Source: Paramecium sonneborni (Eukaryota > Ciliophora > Oligohymenophorea > Peniculida > Parameciidae). Taken from it: 64,000 bases of DNA. Position numbers and translations under genes: made by a program. Below the pieces are notes generated by a model, which saw only the letters and a list, made by a program, of their open reading frames with translations, was not told the DNA's origin and ran no database searches. Of this stretch, positions 41,601 to 54,600 are shown piece by piece. The stretch is from assembly GCA_905182985.1 (NCBI GenBank), contig CAJJDN010000136.1, positions 93,044-157,043 of the forward strand. Reading direction: 5' to 3'. Each line of letters begins with the position of its first letter. The first letter of the stretch is position 1.

Positions 41601-42719
41601 TTTATATTAAACTGAATTCATAACTTATTTAATTAGATATATTAGACGATGGAAATTTTATAATTTTAGATGCTTTTCAAATTATTGGAGGGTATATGTA
41701 CTCGACATCTAAAATATGTGCTTATCATTATGAATTTACTCCTCCTTAATCAGTATCATATACATATACACAATGTGTAGATGAAAGAAAATTCAGGGAT
41801 TTTTATGCATCTAGTTTTATAACTTATAAAATTAATAATAAATATAGAGTATTTTTGAGTGATTTATAATAAGGATTGTTTATATAAGATTTCCATTATA
41901 TAGATGGTTCAATCAAATGTATTACTCCAGATGATGCTTTTTATAGAGTATCATTGAGATAACCGATAGAATAGATGATGGGATTGAATATTGATGATGA
42001 AGTACGATATCTTAAAGTGATACAATATGGAGATCCCTAAAACAATTTTTAAATTTTTAAAATGATTCTACTAACAAACTCTATTGTTCATTTGTCATTG
42101 GTGTTGTACTTTGAGGATGATGTGTACTAAAAATTATTTATAAATGAAATGATTCAGAGATACTCTGATTTTGATATATACTACAAAGCTTCATTGGAGA
42201 AAGACTATTTAGCTTTAGCTTACTAAGCTAAATACTATACTATTTGTATTTATAAATTAGGTTAGATAGAATAACCAACGTTGATGATTGGAGGAGTCGA
42301 AATAACTTAATCTTAACCAAACTAATTTTTTTCTCTTCATAGTGATGAGAATGGATAAACGCTATTACAACTTAATAAAGAAAATAAGAAATTGAATTTA
42401 TATGTGGTAGAGGAATAAGCCACTCTTTCTTTTCTTGGAAATGCCACAGAACAACCAATTACTTTAACTGCAATTAATTAACTTACATAAGCTTCTATTA
42501 TTCTAAATGTTTAGATGACTACTATCAATCCCACCAATTTGTAAATAATTTTAAGTTGATTTTAGATATTGGATATTATTAACCATTTTGTTCTGTGTTT
42601 TATTTTTCTTAGGTCTCTTAGCACTTATTGTATATTACAAACATAAGGGATCGAAGAATCAACTTTAATCGTAAAACAAAAGAAAAAAAGGTGATGCCTA
42701 CTGCTTACATAATTAATGA
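38605..42719 (+). CDS. Giant type I membrane protein, paralogue of 18470-22571, 1347 aa
   Basis: ATG 38605 to TGA 42717-42719. Introns 38651-38674 (ends GAG, unusual), 38822-38843 and 42541-42565 give 1347 aa. The start MLLFLLFIPSFTLYC is a signal peptide. The long ectodomain has propeller-like strand blocks (for example SINNIYFETDQPCSFVRVIQ, DVILLADGRKFWIAKQQ) and a CQQCQD motif like the CNQCPS of its paralogue. The final intron reveals one membrane helix (YWILLTILFCVLFFLGLLAL) and a basic tail KHKGSKNQLQSQNKRKKGD. Size, NLTI motif after the signal, and layout match the gene at 18470. Function unknown; surface-exposed in the oral or cell membrane is possible. Confidence 0.85.
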
Positions 42720-42764
42720 TGAATTATATAAATGTTTCATAAATAATATCAATTATATAAATAA

Positions 42765-43430
42765 ATGCTAGATTAATGTTAGTATTTCACATCTGATTAC
42801 TCATATCAATTCTTATGCCATAGAATAGAGAAGCGAATCTATCCAGCGAATTACAAAGCTAAAAATAGATTATTAAATTCATTTTTGGGAAAGATTCAAA
42901 TAAAGCCTATGCCTTTTGAAATTGTCTCTATCACAAATATGACTAACGTAAGCAAGCATATTGCTGAAAGTGAAATAATCTATGAAAATGCTAAGACTGT
43001 GGATGATTAAGAAAAGACTTAAGTTCCACCAAACGAAATGTGGGAAAAGGCTAAGCAATGTTGTAATCTTTTAGAAAACTCTAAAGTTGATTCATAAGAT
43101 TTAATCCGCGTTTCTCATTTATATGATTAGATTTTAGAAATTTTACAACCTCCAAAATAGAAACATGTTTACTTCATATCTCCTCACAATTCAGACACAG
43201 AAATTAAACAAAAGAAACTAGTTTATAATCCAGAAGCACTTAATAATCTAATCAAACGTCTCAGATCTGGAAGAGTACAATCATAAACTAGGTCCTTGTT
43301 TAGATCTACATAGAGAATGCAAACATCTTCAATTGGTAAATAGATTCAAAAGACTGAACTAAATGAATAGTTAAGTGCTTAAGCTCTTAATTTTTTAAAG
43401 TAATTAAAAAAGAAATAGTTGAATAAATGA
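42765..43430 (+). CDS. Basic protein of unknown function, 221 aa
   Basis: ATG 42765 to TGA 43428-43430, no intron, 221 aa. A hydrophilic protein with a Cys/Tyr-rich start (MLDQCQYFTSDYSYQFLCHR), a central acidic helix (EMWEKAKQCCNLLENSK) and a C-terminal basic, Ser/Arg-rich region (RLRSGRVQSQTRSLFRSTQ). The start lies 45 bases after the stop of the giant gene. No family was recognised. Confidence 0.65.
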
Positions 43431-44136
43431 ATATAAGTGTTTATGAATATTTCAATTTCTCGTAATTTTATTTAATCATTTTACAATATATAAATTTATT
43501 ATTCATTCTTATTATTATTGTTATTCTGAATTATAAAAATCAATCTTCTGCTTCTTCTCTTAAAATTATGGGTATATTTCGATATCATTATATGAGCTTT
43601 AAATTACTTTGATATATCTGCACTGAAATAAATCACTTATGATATTCTATATTCATTTTTGATTAAATTCTTCGAAATATTTAGATTATTTTTCCTTTAG
43701 ATTTTTGAGGAACTCTCATTGAAAGGATATACTGAAAAACTTTTATCATACCATTCTACTTCTAAAAAATGTTATCAATCATTTTATGTTTACAACAAAC
43801 CACAAAAATCCCATTCTGAGCATTACTGTAGGGTATATATTTGTAAACAACAAATCTTGAATCATTTTTGTCTTTACTTTATTGAATATCAAAACTTACC
43901 TAAAACTGCAAAAAATAAGACACAAACTATAAATGATGGATTAATTGGAAATATTAAATCAAAAACAAATAATATAAACAAGCAAACATATCCATATATA
44001 AATTGATCATTCTATATATTTTATCAATTACGTGTATTTGTTTTTCCTAAAGAATAATCAGAAATCGATTTCGCTTTCCTCTAATATTTTTTTTTTTAGG
44101 TGATTATTCATTATTAATAATCTTTATTTGTCTTTA
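43431..44136. other. Stretch without recognised gene
   Basis: An open frame of 95 codons (43719-44006) has no ATG, no TAA/TAG Gln codon, and no family resemblance. It is probably chance. Otherwise AT-rich sequence that may include unrecognisable remains of the 5' part of the dead valyl-tRNA synthetase gene that follows. Confidence 0.5.
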
Positions 44137-45325
44137 ATATGAAGATGTGTTAGATACTTGGTTCTCTTCTGAATTATTCCCATTCTCCACTTTTGGATGG
44201 CTTAATTTTGATGATTTCTTAATGGTATTCCAGAATGTGGTGGAGATGCATTAAGATTTGGTTTATTAAGTTATTTGTAAAAAACTTCAAATTTTAATAT
44301 GAAAATAATAATTGGATATAAGCAATTTTGTAATAAAATTTGGAATAGTTGCATATATGCATTTCCTAAATTTCCTTAAGACATAAACTATGCTTAATTA
44401 GAATTTAATAATTTATAATTAATAAATAAATGGATTTTATTAAAACTCAATCAAACCATAACTAGTGTAAATGCTGCATTTGATGATTATGAATTTGGTT
44501 TAACAACTTAAAAGCTTCTATTAATTTTGGCTTTATGATTTTTGTGATATTTATTAAGAAGGAATAAAAATATTCTTAGTAATAAAAATGAATATCAAAA
44601 AATAAAACTTGAAACATAAAATACTTTGTTGACAGTGATAGATTTAGGTTTAAGATTACTTCATCCAATGATGTAATATTTATCTTAAGAATTATGGCAG
44701 AAATCACCATTTTAAAAAGAAGATTCACTTATAATAGCTAAGTATCCATAAACTAATCCTTAATGGATTAATTAAAATGTGGAAATATAATTCGATTTAA
44801 TTTTGAATGTTTTAAAGAAAATAAGATAAATTATTAGTAAATTTGAGTTACCTTCAAATAAGAAACCTGATGTCTATACTTTAAATTTGATTAGAGATAA
44901 ATCTTTAGATGACTTTTTTAAATCATAAACTGATATCATGATTTTATTAGCCAGAATCAAATCAGTAATTTATTCTTAATATAATATAGATTATAATAAT
45001 TGCTTAAGGAACTGAACAACAAAAATAATATGGAGTTGATACTATAGATGCGAAAATTAAGATTTTTGTTAATTTGAAAGATTATATTGAAATCGCAAAA
45101 GAGGTAAATTTATAGTTAATTTAATTTAGAATGTTAGATTATTTAAGAAATTAAATGAATTCATTAAATTAATCAATTAATGGTCTTTAAGAAAAGATGA
45201 GTTAATTCAATGAGAAAACAAGTGATGATGCAAAGAAAATAGAAATCGGAAAAATATTAATAAGAAAAGCAATTGATAAAATAATAAATCGAAAGTCTTA
45301 AAAAATGATATTAAAATTTATATGA
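44137..45325 (+). pseudogene. Valyl-tRNA synthetase pseudogene (3' half, deleted and frameshifted)
   Basis: DVLDTWFSSELFPFSTFGW is the ValRS catalytic landmark. In intact ValRS about 90 residues, including the KMSKS loop, separate it from the next block; here they are nearly all gone. GIPECGGDALRFGLLSYL and GYKQFCNKIWNSC follow in another frame. FWLYDFCDIYQEGIK needs a further shift. VIDLGLRLLHPMMQYLSQEL (anticodon-binding region) and a C-terminal coiled coil (LDYLRNQMNSLNQSINGLQE) end at TGA 45323-45325. The deletion, in-frame TGAs and at least two frameshifts show it is not functional. It is likely a dead duplicate of a housekeeping gene; the 5' half is not recognisable. Confidence 0.88.
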
Positions 45326-45950
45326 TATTAATATTTACAATTATAATTGTCATTTCGAATGCTGTAATCGATCCGATTACTATAGAAAATTGTAAGTGGG
45401 GTCCAACATAATACAAATTGGGACATTAAAATGAATCTACAACAACAAGCATAGAATTCACTTATTTTACAATTTGTAAATCTTTGAATCATAAAATCGT
45501 CATTGATTTTTTTAATGTGGATTCGTACAAACATTTATTAATTATAGATATATTGATGCTCCTCTAACAAATTGCAATGATCCATTATTTTAACATGATG
45601 TAGATGAAATTTTTATTGGAACTAAAACAGAATATTTAGAAATTGAAATATCACCAAATGGAGCTTTATTCTATGCCACAATTGGTAATCCTAATGGTAG
45701 TTGTTCAAATCTTATCACTACTTATAGATAATGTGATGAAATTTAATATTTCGCTGAATATGTTACACCTACTGCATGGAATGCACATATCGAATTACCT
45801 ATTTCTATGTTTACTTAACCTATTTATGCCAATTTCTTTAGAGTAAACAAAATGAAAGATCATACAACACATTATATGAGTTATAATCCTATTAATGCTA
45901 CACCTGCTTGTTTCCATAGACCTGATAAATTTATATAATTGATAGTATGA
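45322..45950 (+). CDS. Secreted protein with CBM9/DOMON-like domain, 201 aa
   Basis: ATG 45322, overlapping the stop of the dead ValRS, to TGA 45948-45950; a 23-base intron at 45525-45547 gives 201 aa. The start MILIFTIIIVISNA is a signal peptide. The mature part contains IDAPLTNCNDPLFQHDVDEI, YLEIEISPNGALFYATIGNP and YFAEYVTPTAWNAHIELPI, an order seen in carbohydrate-binding family 9-like domains of secreted proteins. The domain is here without any enzyme part. Assignment is tentative. Confidence 0.7.
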
Positions 45951-45988
45951 AGTATAAATTGATTTATCAAATTTATATAATAAATATT

Positions 45989-46687
45989 ATGCAAGATTAA
46001 TTTCTTAACCCTATCTATTTGTCAGCACATCAATTAGCAGATCTCTTTAATAATTCTTAGCCTGACATTAAATCCTTTGACGAATCCAAAATTCTCTCAT
46101 CTATTCATCCTGATTCACCATCTCAATAACAACACGAATTCAGCTTCTCTGAATTACAATAAATTAATTCAAATCACTCTATTCCAGATAATCATATTGA
46201 AACTTCAAATCTTATTGTAACCAAAGATTAATATTTACAAATCATATCACAAATTGAATTTAATATCAAACTTAACTAATAATATCATCAATTACTTAAA
46301 GAAAATTAAGAACAATTATAAAAACGAAAATAACTTGAAGATCAAAATTCAGAAATGTTAGATTCTAATTTTCAAATCAAAAGAGAAATTTAAGAAATTA
46401 AATAAAAATTGTTTATCACTTAAAGTGCATTATAATTGCGCAAAGATAAATAGGTTATTGAACTCAAAAATTAACTCAAAGAACTTTAGCATAAAATATC
46501 TGAAAAAAGAGATACTATCTAATCGAATAACTTTACTGAAAATAGTACTGTTGAATCAGAAAAATCAAATTCATAGTATTGCAATACTAGCAGATTAGTT
46601 CGAGTTGAATAAAGCTCTTCATATCATTAATCTAACAACCCTTTTAAAAGTAGAAACAATTCATTGAATAAATTAATTAAGAATTGA
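45989..46687 (+). CDS. Coiled-coil protein of unknown function, 232 aa
   Basis: ATG 45989 to TGA 46685-46687, no intron, 232 aa. Residues about 90-180 form a Gln/Lys/Glu-rich coiled coil (LQLRKDKQVIELKNQLKELQ). The ends are Ser/Asn-rich. The start is 38 bases after the previous stop. Probably a structural or scaffold protein; no family was recognised. Confidence 0.65.
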
Positions 46688-46860
46688 AAATTTAATAGAT
46701 TTTGATTTAGAATATTATATTCTATTTATATTTTCCTAAACACAAAATTTGTTATTATATTTAAAATTATAGATAAATAAACCAATTATCTTATTAAGAA
46801 AATATATTATATTAAAACTATTCTAATATAAATCCACTCTAAATCAATTTTAAAAATAAT

Positions 46861-47175
46861 ATGATATTTTAGCCTTTTAAACAAATAGGATTTGTGAATA
46901 AATATCAAAAATTAGATAAAGGAATCGATTAGAATGAGTTCTAGAAATTTTTTATTTATAAAAGGTTACACAAGAAATCATAATTTTAGCATGACAGATT
47001 TTACTTGCTTAAATTTAATTCTTTGGGAACAAAAAATTAAATTTACTTTATTCATAGATTTATTTGCAATCGTTTTTTTCAATTATTTTTATAAATAAAT
47101 AAATATTATATATTAATAACTTTATTAATCTGGAAAGAATTCAAAGTACCAATCGATGTACATTTAAACAATTGA
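46861..47175 (+). other. Doubtful small open frame, 104 aa
   Basis: ATG 46861 to TGA 47173-47175. The first part (MIFQPFKQIGFVNKYQKLDK) is protein-like, while the end is low in information. It may be a relic exon or chance. Confidence 0.25.
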
Positions 47176-47192
47176 TGTACATTTAAACAATT
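47155..47192. repeat. 19-bp unit in two tandem copies
   Basis: GATGTACATTTAAACAATT occurs at 47155-47173 and again at 47174-47192 with no spacing. No role is apparent. Confidence 0.9.
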
Positions 47193-48399
47193 AGAATTGT
47201 ACTTTAGAAACAAAAATATATAGCAATATTTTCTCTCAAAAATTTCATCAGTGTTAAAACTACATGAGTTAAAGAGGGAGATAATGATGAAAAATAAGAT
47301 AAGCTCTTAAAATTTTTATAAATTCTTTAAATAGATAAAGAAAAATTTATTTAATTAATATTAAAATTGTTTACTTCATGATTCTAGAATATTCATTAGA
47401 TAATGAAAATTTTAAACTGGAAAATAATGATATTATAAAATGTTTAATTATAATAAAAAAGAATTGATTCTATTTTAGGAATTTCATTATCTGAATTGAA
47501 TTTATCACATAGAATATTTTATAAGCAAAAATTATTAAGAAGCATTAAATTATAATTATTTATATTTGCTAGCAATGATTTCGAAACTCTTTAGGTATAA
47601 AACTAATAGTTCTAATTAAGTATTACAATAGGAGAATAAGATAGCACAGATTTTCTTTGAGTAAGCATTTCTATTAATATTTCAAACTACATTTCTAAAA
47701 GCTTTAATATTAAATTAATTAATTAAGTTTATTTATATCAAGAAATATTGATTAAGCAGAAAATGACATTAAAAGCTATAATATATTCCTAATAGAAGGA
47801 CACTAAATAAACAAATAAATTTATTATAATTGAATTATGAAAAAAACTAATTAGGATAATTGATAAAATAAGCGTAGCAAACATGAAAACTCAAATCAAC
47901 CGAAGAAAATAAAGTAAATAAACATGATAGATGAATACAGAAATCCATATGGATATTACATATTTATTAATTTATTTTAATTATCTAATATATTTGAAAT
48001 AACTTATGAAATTTTGAAAAATATTTATTGGCACATAAACAAAATTAAATCAAATTAAATCATGAGATCTAATTTCTAAACTTCACATAACTTTCATAAA
48101 ATTTAATGGAATTATGATTAAATAGATCACTATTTTAAAGAAATATTTTTAGTTTTTTTTAAATGGCAATGTTTTTCCCATAACTTTAAGTATACTAGAT
48201 TTATTATATAACAGATTTGCTAATATTCGTGTGTTTTCGAACAGATTAAGATCCCTTAAAATCAATAGAATAGCCCCTAATTTTAGGAAGAGTATTTCCT
48301 TTTCTCATAGATAAATTCATTACGTAATTAAAATTAAATCATTCTTAAAGTAATTATAAACAAATAATTGAATAAAATATATGTAGAATTTAATGAAAA

Positions 48400-48696
48400 T
48401 TCCACCTGTGGTTTAGTATTGATGATTAATTCATTAAAGTTTAGGATTACATGAATTAGGTTGAAGGCAATTTTCTTGAAATTTATCTTGGATTGATCTT
48501 AATGCTGTAAGAAGATGAAAAATAAATGTACAGAGTTTAATTGAATAATAAATTATTATAAATCATAAATTAAAGTAAGCGAACCTTGAGAAAATAGAGA
48601 AGGAAAAGTATATATGATGAACTTAAAAATGTTAAAAAAAGTAAATTGATTTATAGCTTATATAATAGATTAAGATTTAAGGTGAATTTTAATTGA
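48400..48696 (+). pseudogene. Possible relic coding fragment
   Basis: A 99-codon frame without ATG at its start ends at TGA 48694-48696 and reads like real protein (DYMNQVEGNFLEIYLGLILM, QSKRTLRKQRRKSIYDELK). Further plausible fragments follow in another frame but are broken. It may be the remains of a duplicated gene; no family recognised. Confidence 0.35.
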
Positions 48697-48878
48697 TAAG
48701 AAATAAAATAGATTTTATAAATGATTGTTCTTCTCGAGGTTAGAATATAAAATAATAGATTTGTATCATAGAATAAAATTTAGAGATTAAGTGAATGATG
48801 AATGTGTTAAGAGATATAGAAGATTAGAATTGGGAGAACTGATTATTGAAATTGAATAGTTTGTTATTATTATAAATA

Positions 48879-50351
48879 ATGGATGAAATAAAATTAGTGG
48901 AATCGGATGATGAGTTATAGTATTAACCATAGGTATTAAAAACATAAAAACAACATCAACCAAAGAGTGTTTAAGAAATGAGAGAGCAATTCAGATTGTA
49001 AATAAGGAAGGAAAGAATAGAGGAATAATTGGAGAAGAAAAGAATGTGGTTTATACCGAAATAGAGATTATAAAGTTCTCAATTGAATCTTTCAATTAAT
49101 AATTTATTCAATGAATTGAAGAATGTATATGCTAAAAAAGAAATGAATGAAATTTCATAGAAATTACATTTAATTGCAAATATTATAGATGACCGTAATC
49201 GAATTCATAGTTTGTATTTAACTTAGAGAAATTTCTTATAATTCAAAGATTTATTGAATGATGAATCATACTATATTGATACATATACAATTTATTTGTA
49301 ATTGACTTAAGATGATGAATATTTTTAATTACCAATTGAAGATATTCAATGGTCTATTGAAAAATCTTTAGAACTGCTAGTGGAAAATAAACAAATAGAT
49401 GATTTAGCTAATCTAATACTAGGATATTTAGGAAATGTCTCAAGTAAATTATTATAGATTCAACATTATTTGTTAAGTAAAAATACTATCGAAATATTAT
49501 GCTAATTAATGAAAGAGTCTTTATTGCATAATGTTTGTTATTTAATATAAACTTTGTGTAGTAACATTCCTGAATAATATAAACCTTAATTAATAGTGAT
49601 TATGAAGCATTTAAAGATTAATAAAAGTTAAGAAATACTGTAAACTTTATTTATCATTAATAAATAGTGTGATTTATATGATAAGGAAATTAATTATTTT
49701 GAAATATTTCAATTACTCTTTTATTATTTGAATGAATATCTTACTAATGAAAATGACTTTGAATCATTCTATTCTGCTCTGCTCTAAATGAAATACTTAT
49801 CAGATTTTCAGCAATTGTATGCTATCTTCCAATAATTTTCCATCTTAGAAATCATTAACAAACTTATTAATTACAAATACTAAAAGATACGAACAGCTGT
49901 CTTATATATTTTATAAAACATATGTAAATAAGGCCATAATGTAATTTAACAAATATTTGCATAATAAGAACTAATTAAAAAACTAATCAATATCTTGACA
50001 ACAGATAAACCAATTAATTAATCTCTTGTAATAAGATCTATTCAACATATTTTAAAATATGGAAGTTAATAAGATTTCACAGTTCTCATTAATTTAGGTC
50101 TTGTTGTACACTTAAAGTCAACTGTTGAATCAGCAGAACCATATATTGTTTTATAAGGATTGGAATGTATTACTTCACTTATGAATTATGGTTTATCATT
50201 GTAAACATAACTAAATGTTTCAAATCCAATATTAGCCATATTATAATAAAACTAGCTTATTAAAGCTATCGAAGATTTGTAATATCATCCAAATAGAGAG
50301 ATCTTTATCCAATCACAAAAACTAATCAATGAATTTTTTAGAACTGACTGA
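48879..50351 (+). CDS. Importin-alpha-like armadillo protein, 490 aa
   Basis: Importin alpha carries proteins with basic signals to the nucleus together with importin beta. ATG 48879 to TGA 50349-50351, no intron, 490 aa, near the usual 500-530. The N-terminus has an importin-beta-binding-like basic helix (EMREQFRLQIRKERIEEQLE then KKRMWFIPKQR). The rest is an alpha-solenoid of about ten helical repeats (for example IQWSIEKSLELLVENKQIDD, LANLILGYLGNVSSKLL). The NLS-pocket Trp/Asn arrays are not clearly conserved, so it may be a divergent paralogue. Ran, which unloads importins, is coded at 59995-60737. Confidence 0.7.
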
Positions 50352-50884
50352 ATCTATATCTACGTAAAGCATATTACATCTTCAATTAATTGTACTTTAT
50401 CGCTTTTATATTAATCTTTTAAACCTCATTTTTTTAAACATCGGCTATAACAATTCTAAAAAAAAAATTACTGTTTAAACCGATTATTATAAATTATGAG
50501 CACTCAGATAATTATAATTCAATATTGAATTTCTTCTCTTTCCTTCTTCATTTATATTCATCTATCATTCCAAATGTAAAAATAAGTGAATTGATTAAAT
50601 ATTACATATAAAAGTTTTCTCTCAATTTTGTAATTTTTATATATAGCATAATGAAAGAAGTCATTAAAAAATGCACGACCTTCTTTCTTATAAAAATTGA
50701 TTTTAATCAGAACCAAACAATTGAACCAAAACACCGAGCTATGTATTGGTGAAATGGTATATAAATTATTCGATTTTTAAAAAGGAGTAGATTGTGACAT
50801 TTGAACTTGAAAACGTTTATAAAAAATGAAAAATAATAAGCTTTGAAATTCTTACTAAAAGAAAATGATAATTATCATTTTTTG
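50352..50884. other. Intergenic stretch with a 20-bp palindrome
   Basis: No gene was recognised. The only structure is the perfect palindrome listed at 50862-50881. Confidence 0.5.
50862..50881. terminator. Perfect 20-bp palindrome just past the LITAF gene
   Basis: AAAATGATAATTATCATTTT is fully self-complementary and lies four bases beyond the TGA of the minus-strand LITAF gene. It could form a hairpin in its 3' UTR or help end transcription; it could also be a protein-binding site. Confidence 0.4.
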
Positions 50885-51498
50885 TCAATCAAGTATATTA
50901 AACTAGGTCTTTCCCAAACATTGGTTACAATTAGGACAAGAATGTTGAACATCTTTACAATCATCCATAAAACATGGAATACAAGAAACGCATATAAATC
51001 CAAAAGAACAGAATATTAGAAGTAATCCAGCTATATAAGTTTATAATCCTGCCTTTCTAGTGATGACTGTATTAACCTGAAATTTAATCTTAAAAAACTA
51101 ACCTTAGTCTTACACCCTGAACATATAATTCTTACAGATTAGGAATGACCATCTCCTGTAACCTGTACAGATGATACTAATTTAATATCTTCAAATCTAA
51201 TTGGATTTTGGACAGGTTTGTCATTAGGGGTGTTCTCTAATGTTATATTTGGTTCGTATTGCTAGGCATTTTTAGTAATGTGAAAAACTATCTCATCTCC
51301 ATCACTCTTTTGTAAATCTTACATAAATTATATTATATATTAATCAACTGCAAAGATTTTTACTCTTTCTTTATTGAATTTTTAGGATAATTTAAAAGTC
51401 TTTTTTAATTAATTATATCTAGTATCTCTAATTATTACTCTGTTCACAATTTTTCCTTCTAAAATTATGTTTTAATGATTATCATTAGAAGAACTCAT
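50885..51498 (-). CDS. LITAF-domain protein, 195 aa
   Basis: LITAF-domain proteins are anchored on late endosomes and lysosomes through a zinc-bound hairpin. Minus-strand ATG at 51498 to TGA at 50885-50887; a 26-base intron with a GTTA start (51077-51102) gives 195 aa. The C-terminal domain has the two half zinc sites IICSGCKTKVNTVITRKAG and CPNCNQCLG, flanking a hydrophobic segment (YIAGLLLIFCSFGFICVSC) and IPCFMDDCKDVQHSCP, as in the family. The N-terminal 110 residues are unusual for LITAF proteins, which normally have a Pro-rich start. Confidence 0.9.
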
Positions 51499-51698
51499 TA
51501 AAATATATTCAATATTTAATAAGAATTTAAACTAAATTTAAAAAAAGTACTAATAGGTAATATAAATTTAGAATCATAAAATATTGAGAATAAAAAGAAG
51601 AGAATTATTTAGACTATAAATAATTTACAGATTCAAAAATTAATTATAGATACTAATTAATCAAACTCAAGTTTATTTTAAAGTAGCAATTATATTAC

Positions 51699-54600
51699 TC
51701 ATTTGAGACCTGATTTTTATAATTTTTTCTCATAATATTCGAAAACTAAAAATTAATAATTAAATTACTCTCATCTTCATTGTATAAACACCAAAAGTTT
51801 CCATTTTCACAACCAACTGTTTAGAATCTTATTGGATTACGATCTAAATTTTAAAATATTATTTAAGTTGTTGTAATGTTATTCTAATTTCTATTATTGA
51901 GTATCAACTTTTGACCTTAGACAGCCTTGATGAGTGAAAAATTGTAATTATAAATTTTATTATCATGAACTTTTTCTATGATTCTCCCATCTTATTTCAT
52001 TTTAATGACGAATATGTCATCAAAATATAACATATTATCAGTTGCATAAATAAATTATGATGAAAAAGGAGTCACAGGTAGAATATTATTAATTTGTTAA
52101 GGAATCTCAATAGGATGAATGTATATTTATCCATCATAATTATAAACCATAAGTTTATTAAAACTATTTAAAAAGATATACAAATTCATTGTATAACTAA
52201 TTTAGCAATATGTAATTCTTCCATAACATGCTAATTATATCTTTTTTATTAATAAACCGTCATAAAAATGAATATGTACTTCATTTTCTATATCAACACT
52301 TAAAATTTTAGAAACAGAACAATCAATATTAGTTATGCTTTTAACATGAGATGATATGATTAAAAACGGTGTATCTGTAATTTAAAAATCTTTTGAGACT
52401 TTCCATAATGATAAAGCTCCATCTTCTTATCCAATTATTAACACATTTCTTGTATGGCAAAACTTTATACATTAAATATTTGAATTATTTTATGTGTTAA
52501 ATTGTTTTTCTTTTAATTTACTCCCTTTAAATGATCTAAATTCTCCATTTGGATATCCTGCAATAATGAAAAATATTGTATTATTTTAAAATAAACTTAA
52601 TTTATCTGTTACTAAAATATGATTTTAGGATTCTTGCTTATCTGGAAGATACTAATTGTCAAAATCAATATAGCATATTTATTAATGAGTTAAAGGCTTT
52701 TTTGTTTCTAATTTTTTTTTTAATTTGATATTGAGACAATCACATTCAACAATAATTTTTTATATTAATTATTTATCCGCATCTAAAATAATTGCTATTC
52801 CTTATTCTGAAATAAGAATGAATTCTGACTAATAATAATAAGATGAAATAATTTTCTCATCACCTTTGTAAAGTAATCTTTTTGTAGTTATTTTTATTTA
52901 AGACTAATTTTCAAATAATGGATTAACTAAAAATATACTATTTTTTACATAGCTTTTTTGACTAATGTTTTTCTGTGAAAATTTATTACAATGGCTGACC
53001 AAACTCACAAACATTCATATTTTCTCTATATAGATTTCTATTTTGTTAGCATTTGCATTAATCCTAATATATAAAATTTATATACTTTATATGGTTATTC
53101 TTAAGATTATTATTATTTGTTTTGTTGCTATGAATGAATTCCAAATATCAAATCAATCCAATTTGGCAATAATTCTTGAACTATCCTGGATTCTAGATGA
53201 ACTCTCATTATATAAACAAATTCTTCAGGTGTTTAAGTAGATACCCAATCTGGTAATTAAAATTCTGAAAAAAATTATGGATTTGAATAAAATTCAGGCA
53301 ATGATTCTCCTAAATTTTGCAAATTATTGATAAAATTATTTAGAATTTATTTTTTTTTATCTTATCTTTACTCTTTTAGATTTTAATCAGGGTTTGAACT
53401 TTAAAATTATTATGTTTAGAAATTGACATCATCTTATTAATTAATAGATAAAAAAAAATCTAATTACTTTTGATTAGAATGAAAATATTCCTAAAGCATA
53501 GTAGGTCTCTAATTAAAAATACTTTATGAAAAATTACGATTAATAATAGGAATATTATTGTTATAATTTATTGATGTCCAAGGAAATATATAATAATTAT
53601 TTTTATCAAATAAATTTCTACCTGAATGAGAATTTAATAAATAAATATATTGATAATTAGACAATTATCCTTATTACCATTTTTAGGATAAATTTTTCTT
53701 AATTTCAAATAATGATTTTTTATTCAACATTCCTAAATTTTAAAAATGTTTCTTTAGTTATTTAAATTAACTTTCTGTATTTATAACAAAAAAGTAAAAT
53801 CTTTAACAGCCTTAATCAAACTTTTTTATTAAAAAACTTTTTTCTTAATGCATATATTTCATAAGACTCACTTTACAACCTTCATTTGAAATAACAACTT
53901 TCTCATTATTAAATGGATCTATAAATGTAATACCCTCTCTAATAATTACAAGTTTAATATCCTCACCTTTATTTAAAACATTTCTTAAACTTGCATTAAT
54001 TTCTTAATATTCTTATGTAATTTCAACTTTACTTTCTTTTTGTGATTCTAATTAAATTTAAAAGGAATTCAAATAAACTTTTTCATCATCTTCATTTTTC
54101 AAAGGGATTTACTTTTTAAATATAATTTTATTTTCATAATCTACAAGATTTGTGTGGCTCCACATAATTTTATAATTTTCAATCAAACTGTGCTTTTTAT
54201 GAAAAATTCCATTATTTAAATCTTTGATTATTTAATTTAATTAAACTAAATTCTTAAAACTATTTTAAAAATAGAAGCTAAAAAATAAAAAGTTATTTTG
54301 ATAAGTTTAAAATGAATTTTTTGATTCACTTAGATCCTTTTTTTTAAATGAAATTAAAGATGTATCACAAGTAGTAGATATAAATGTATTTTTTAATTCT
54401 TTTTATTAAAATAAATCCAATTTATTTTTTTTATATTCCTCATATTATTATTAAAGTTGATTCTGATAACTTTCAATATAAATTTAAGAATTCATAATAT
54501 TAAATTCATCCATCATCATTTTTTATATATTTGGACTTTTTTCCAATTATTTTTCCTATTACTATTCTATTTCATTAATAACTTTCAAAATTTTGGCTAT

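Larger units (their letters stand above)
46688..48878. other. Long gene-poor stretch
   Basis: AT-rich sequence, unusually long for this compact genome. It contains a doubtful small open frame (46861), a 19-bp tandem repeat (47155) and a possible relic (48400). The rest shows dense TGA on both strands and no recognised feature. Confidence 0.6.

Noticed and set aside
43719..44006. 95-codon open frame with no TAA/TAG/TGA inside
   Set aside because: It begins without ATG, uses no TAA/TAG Gln codons unlike all neighbours, and resembles no family.
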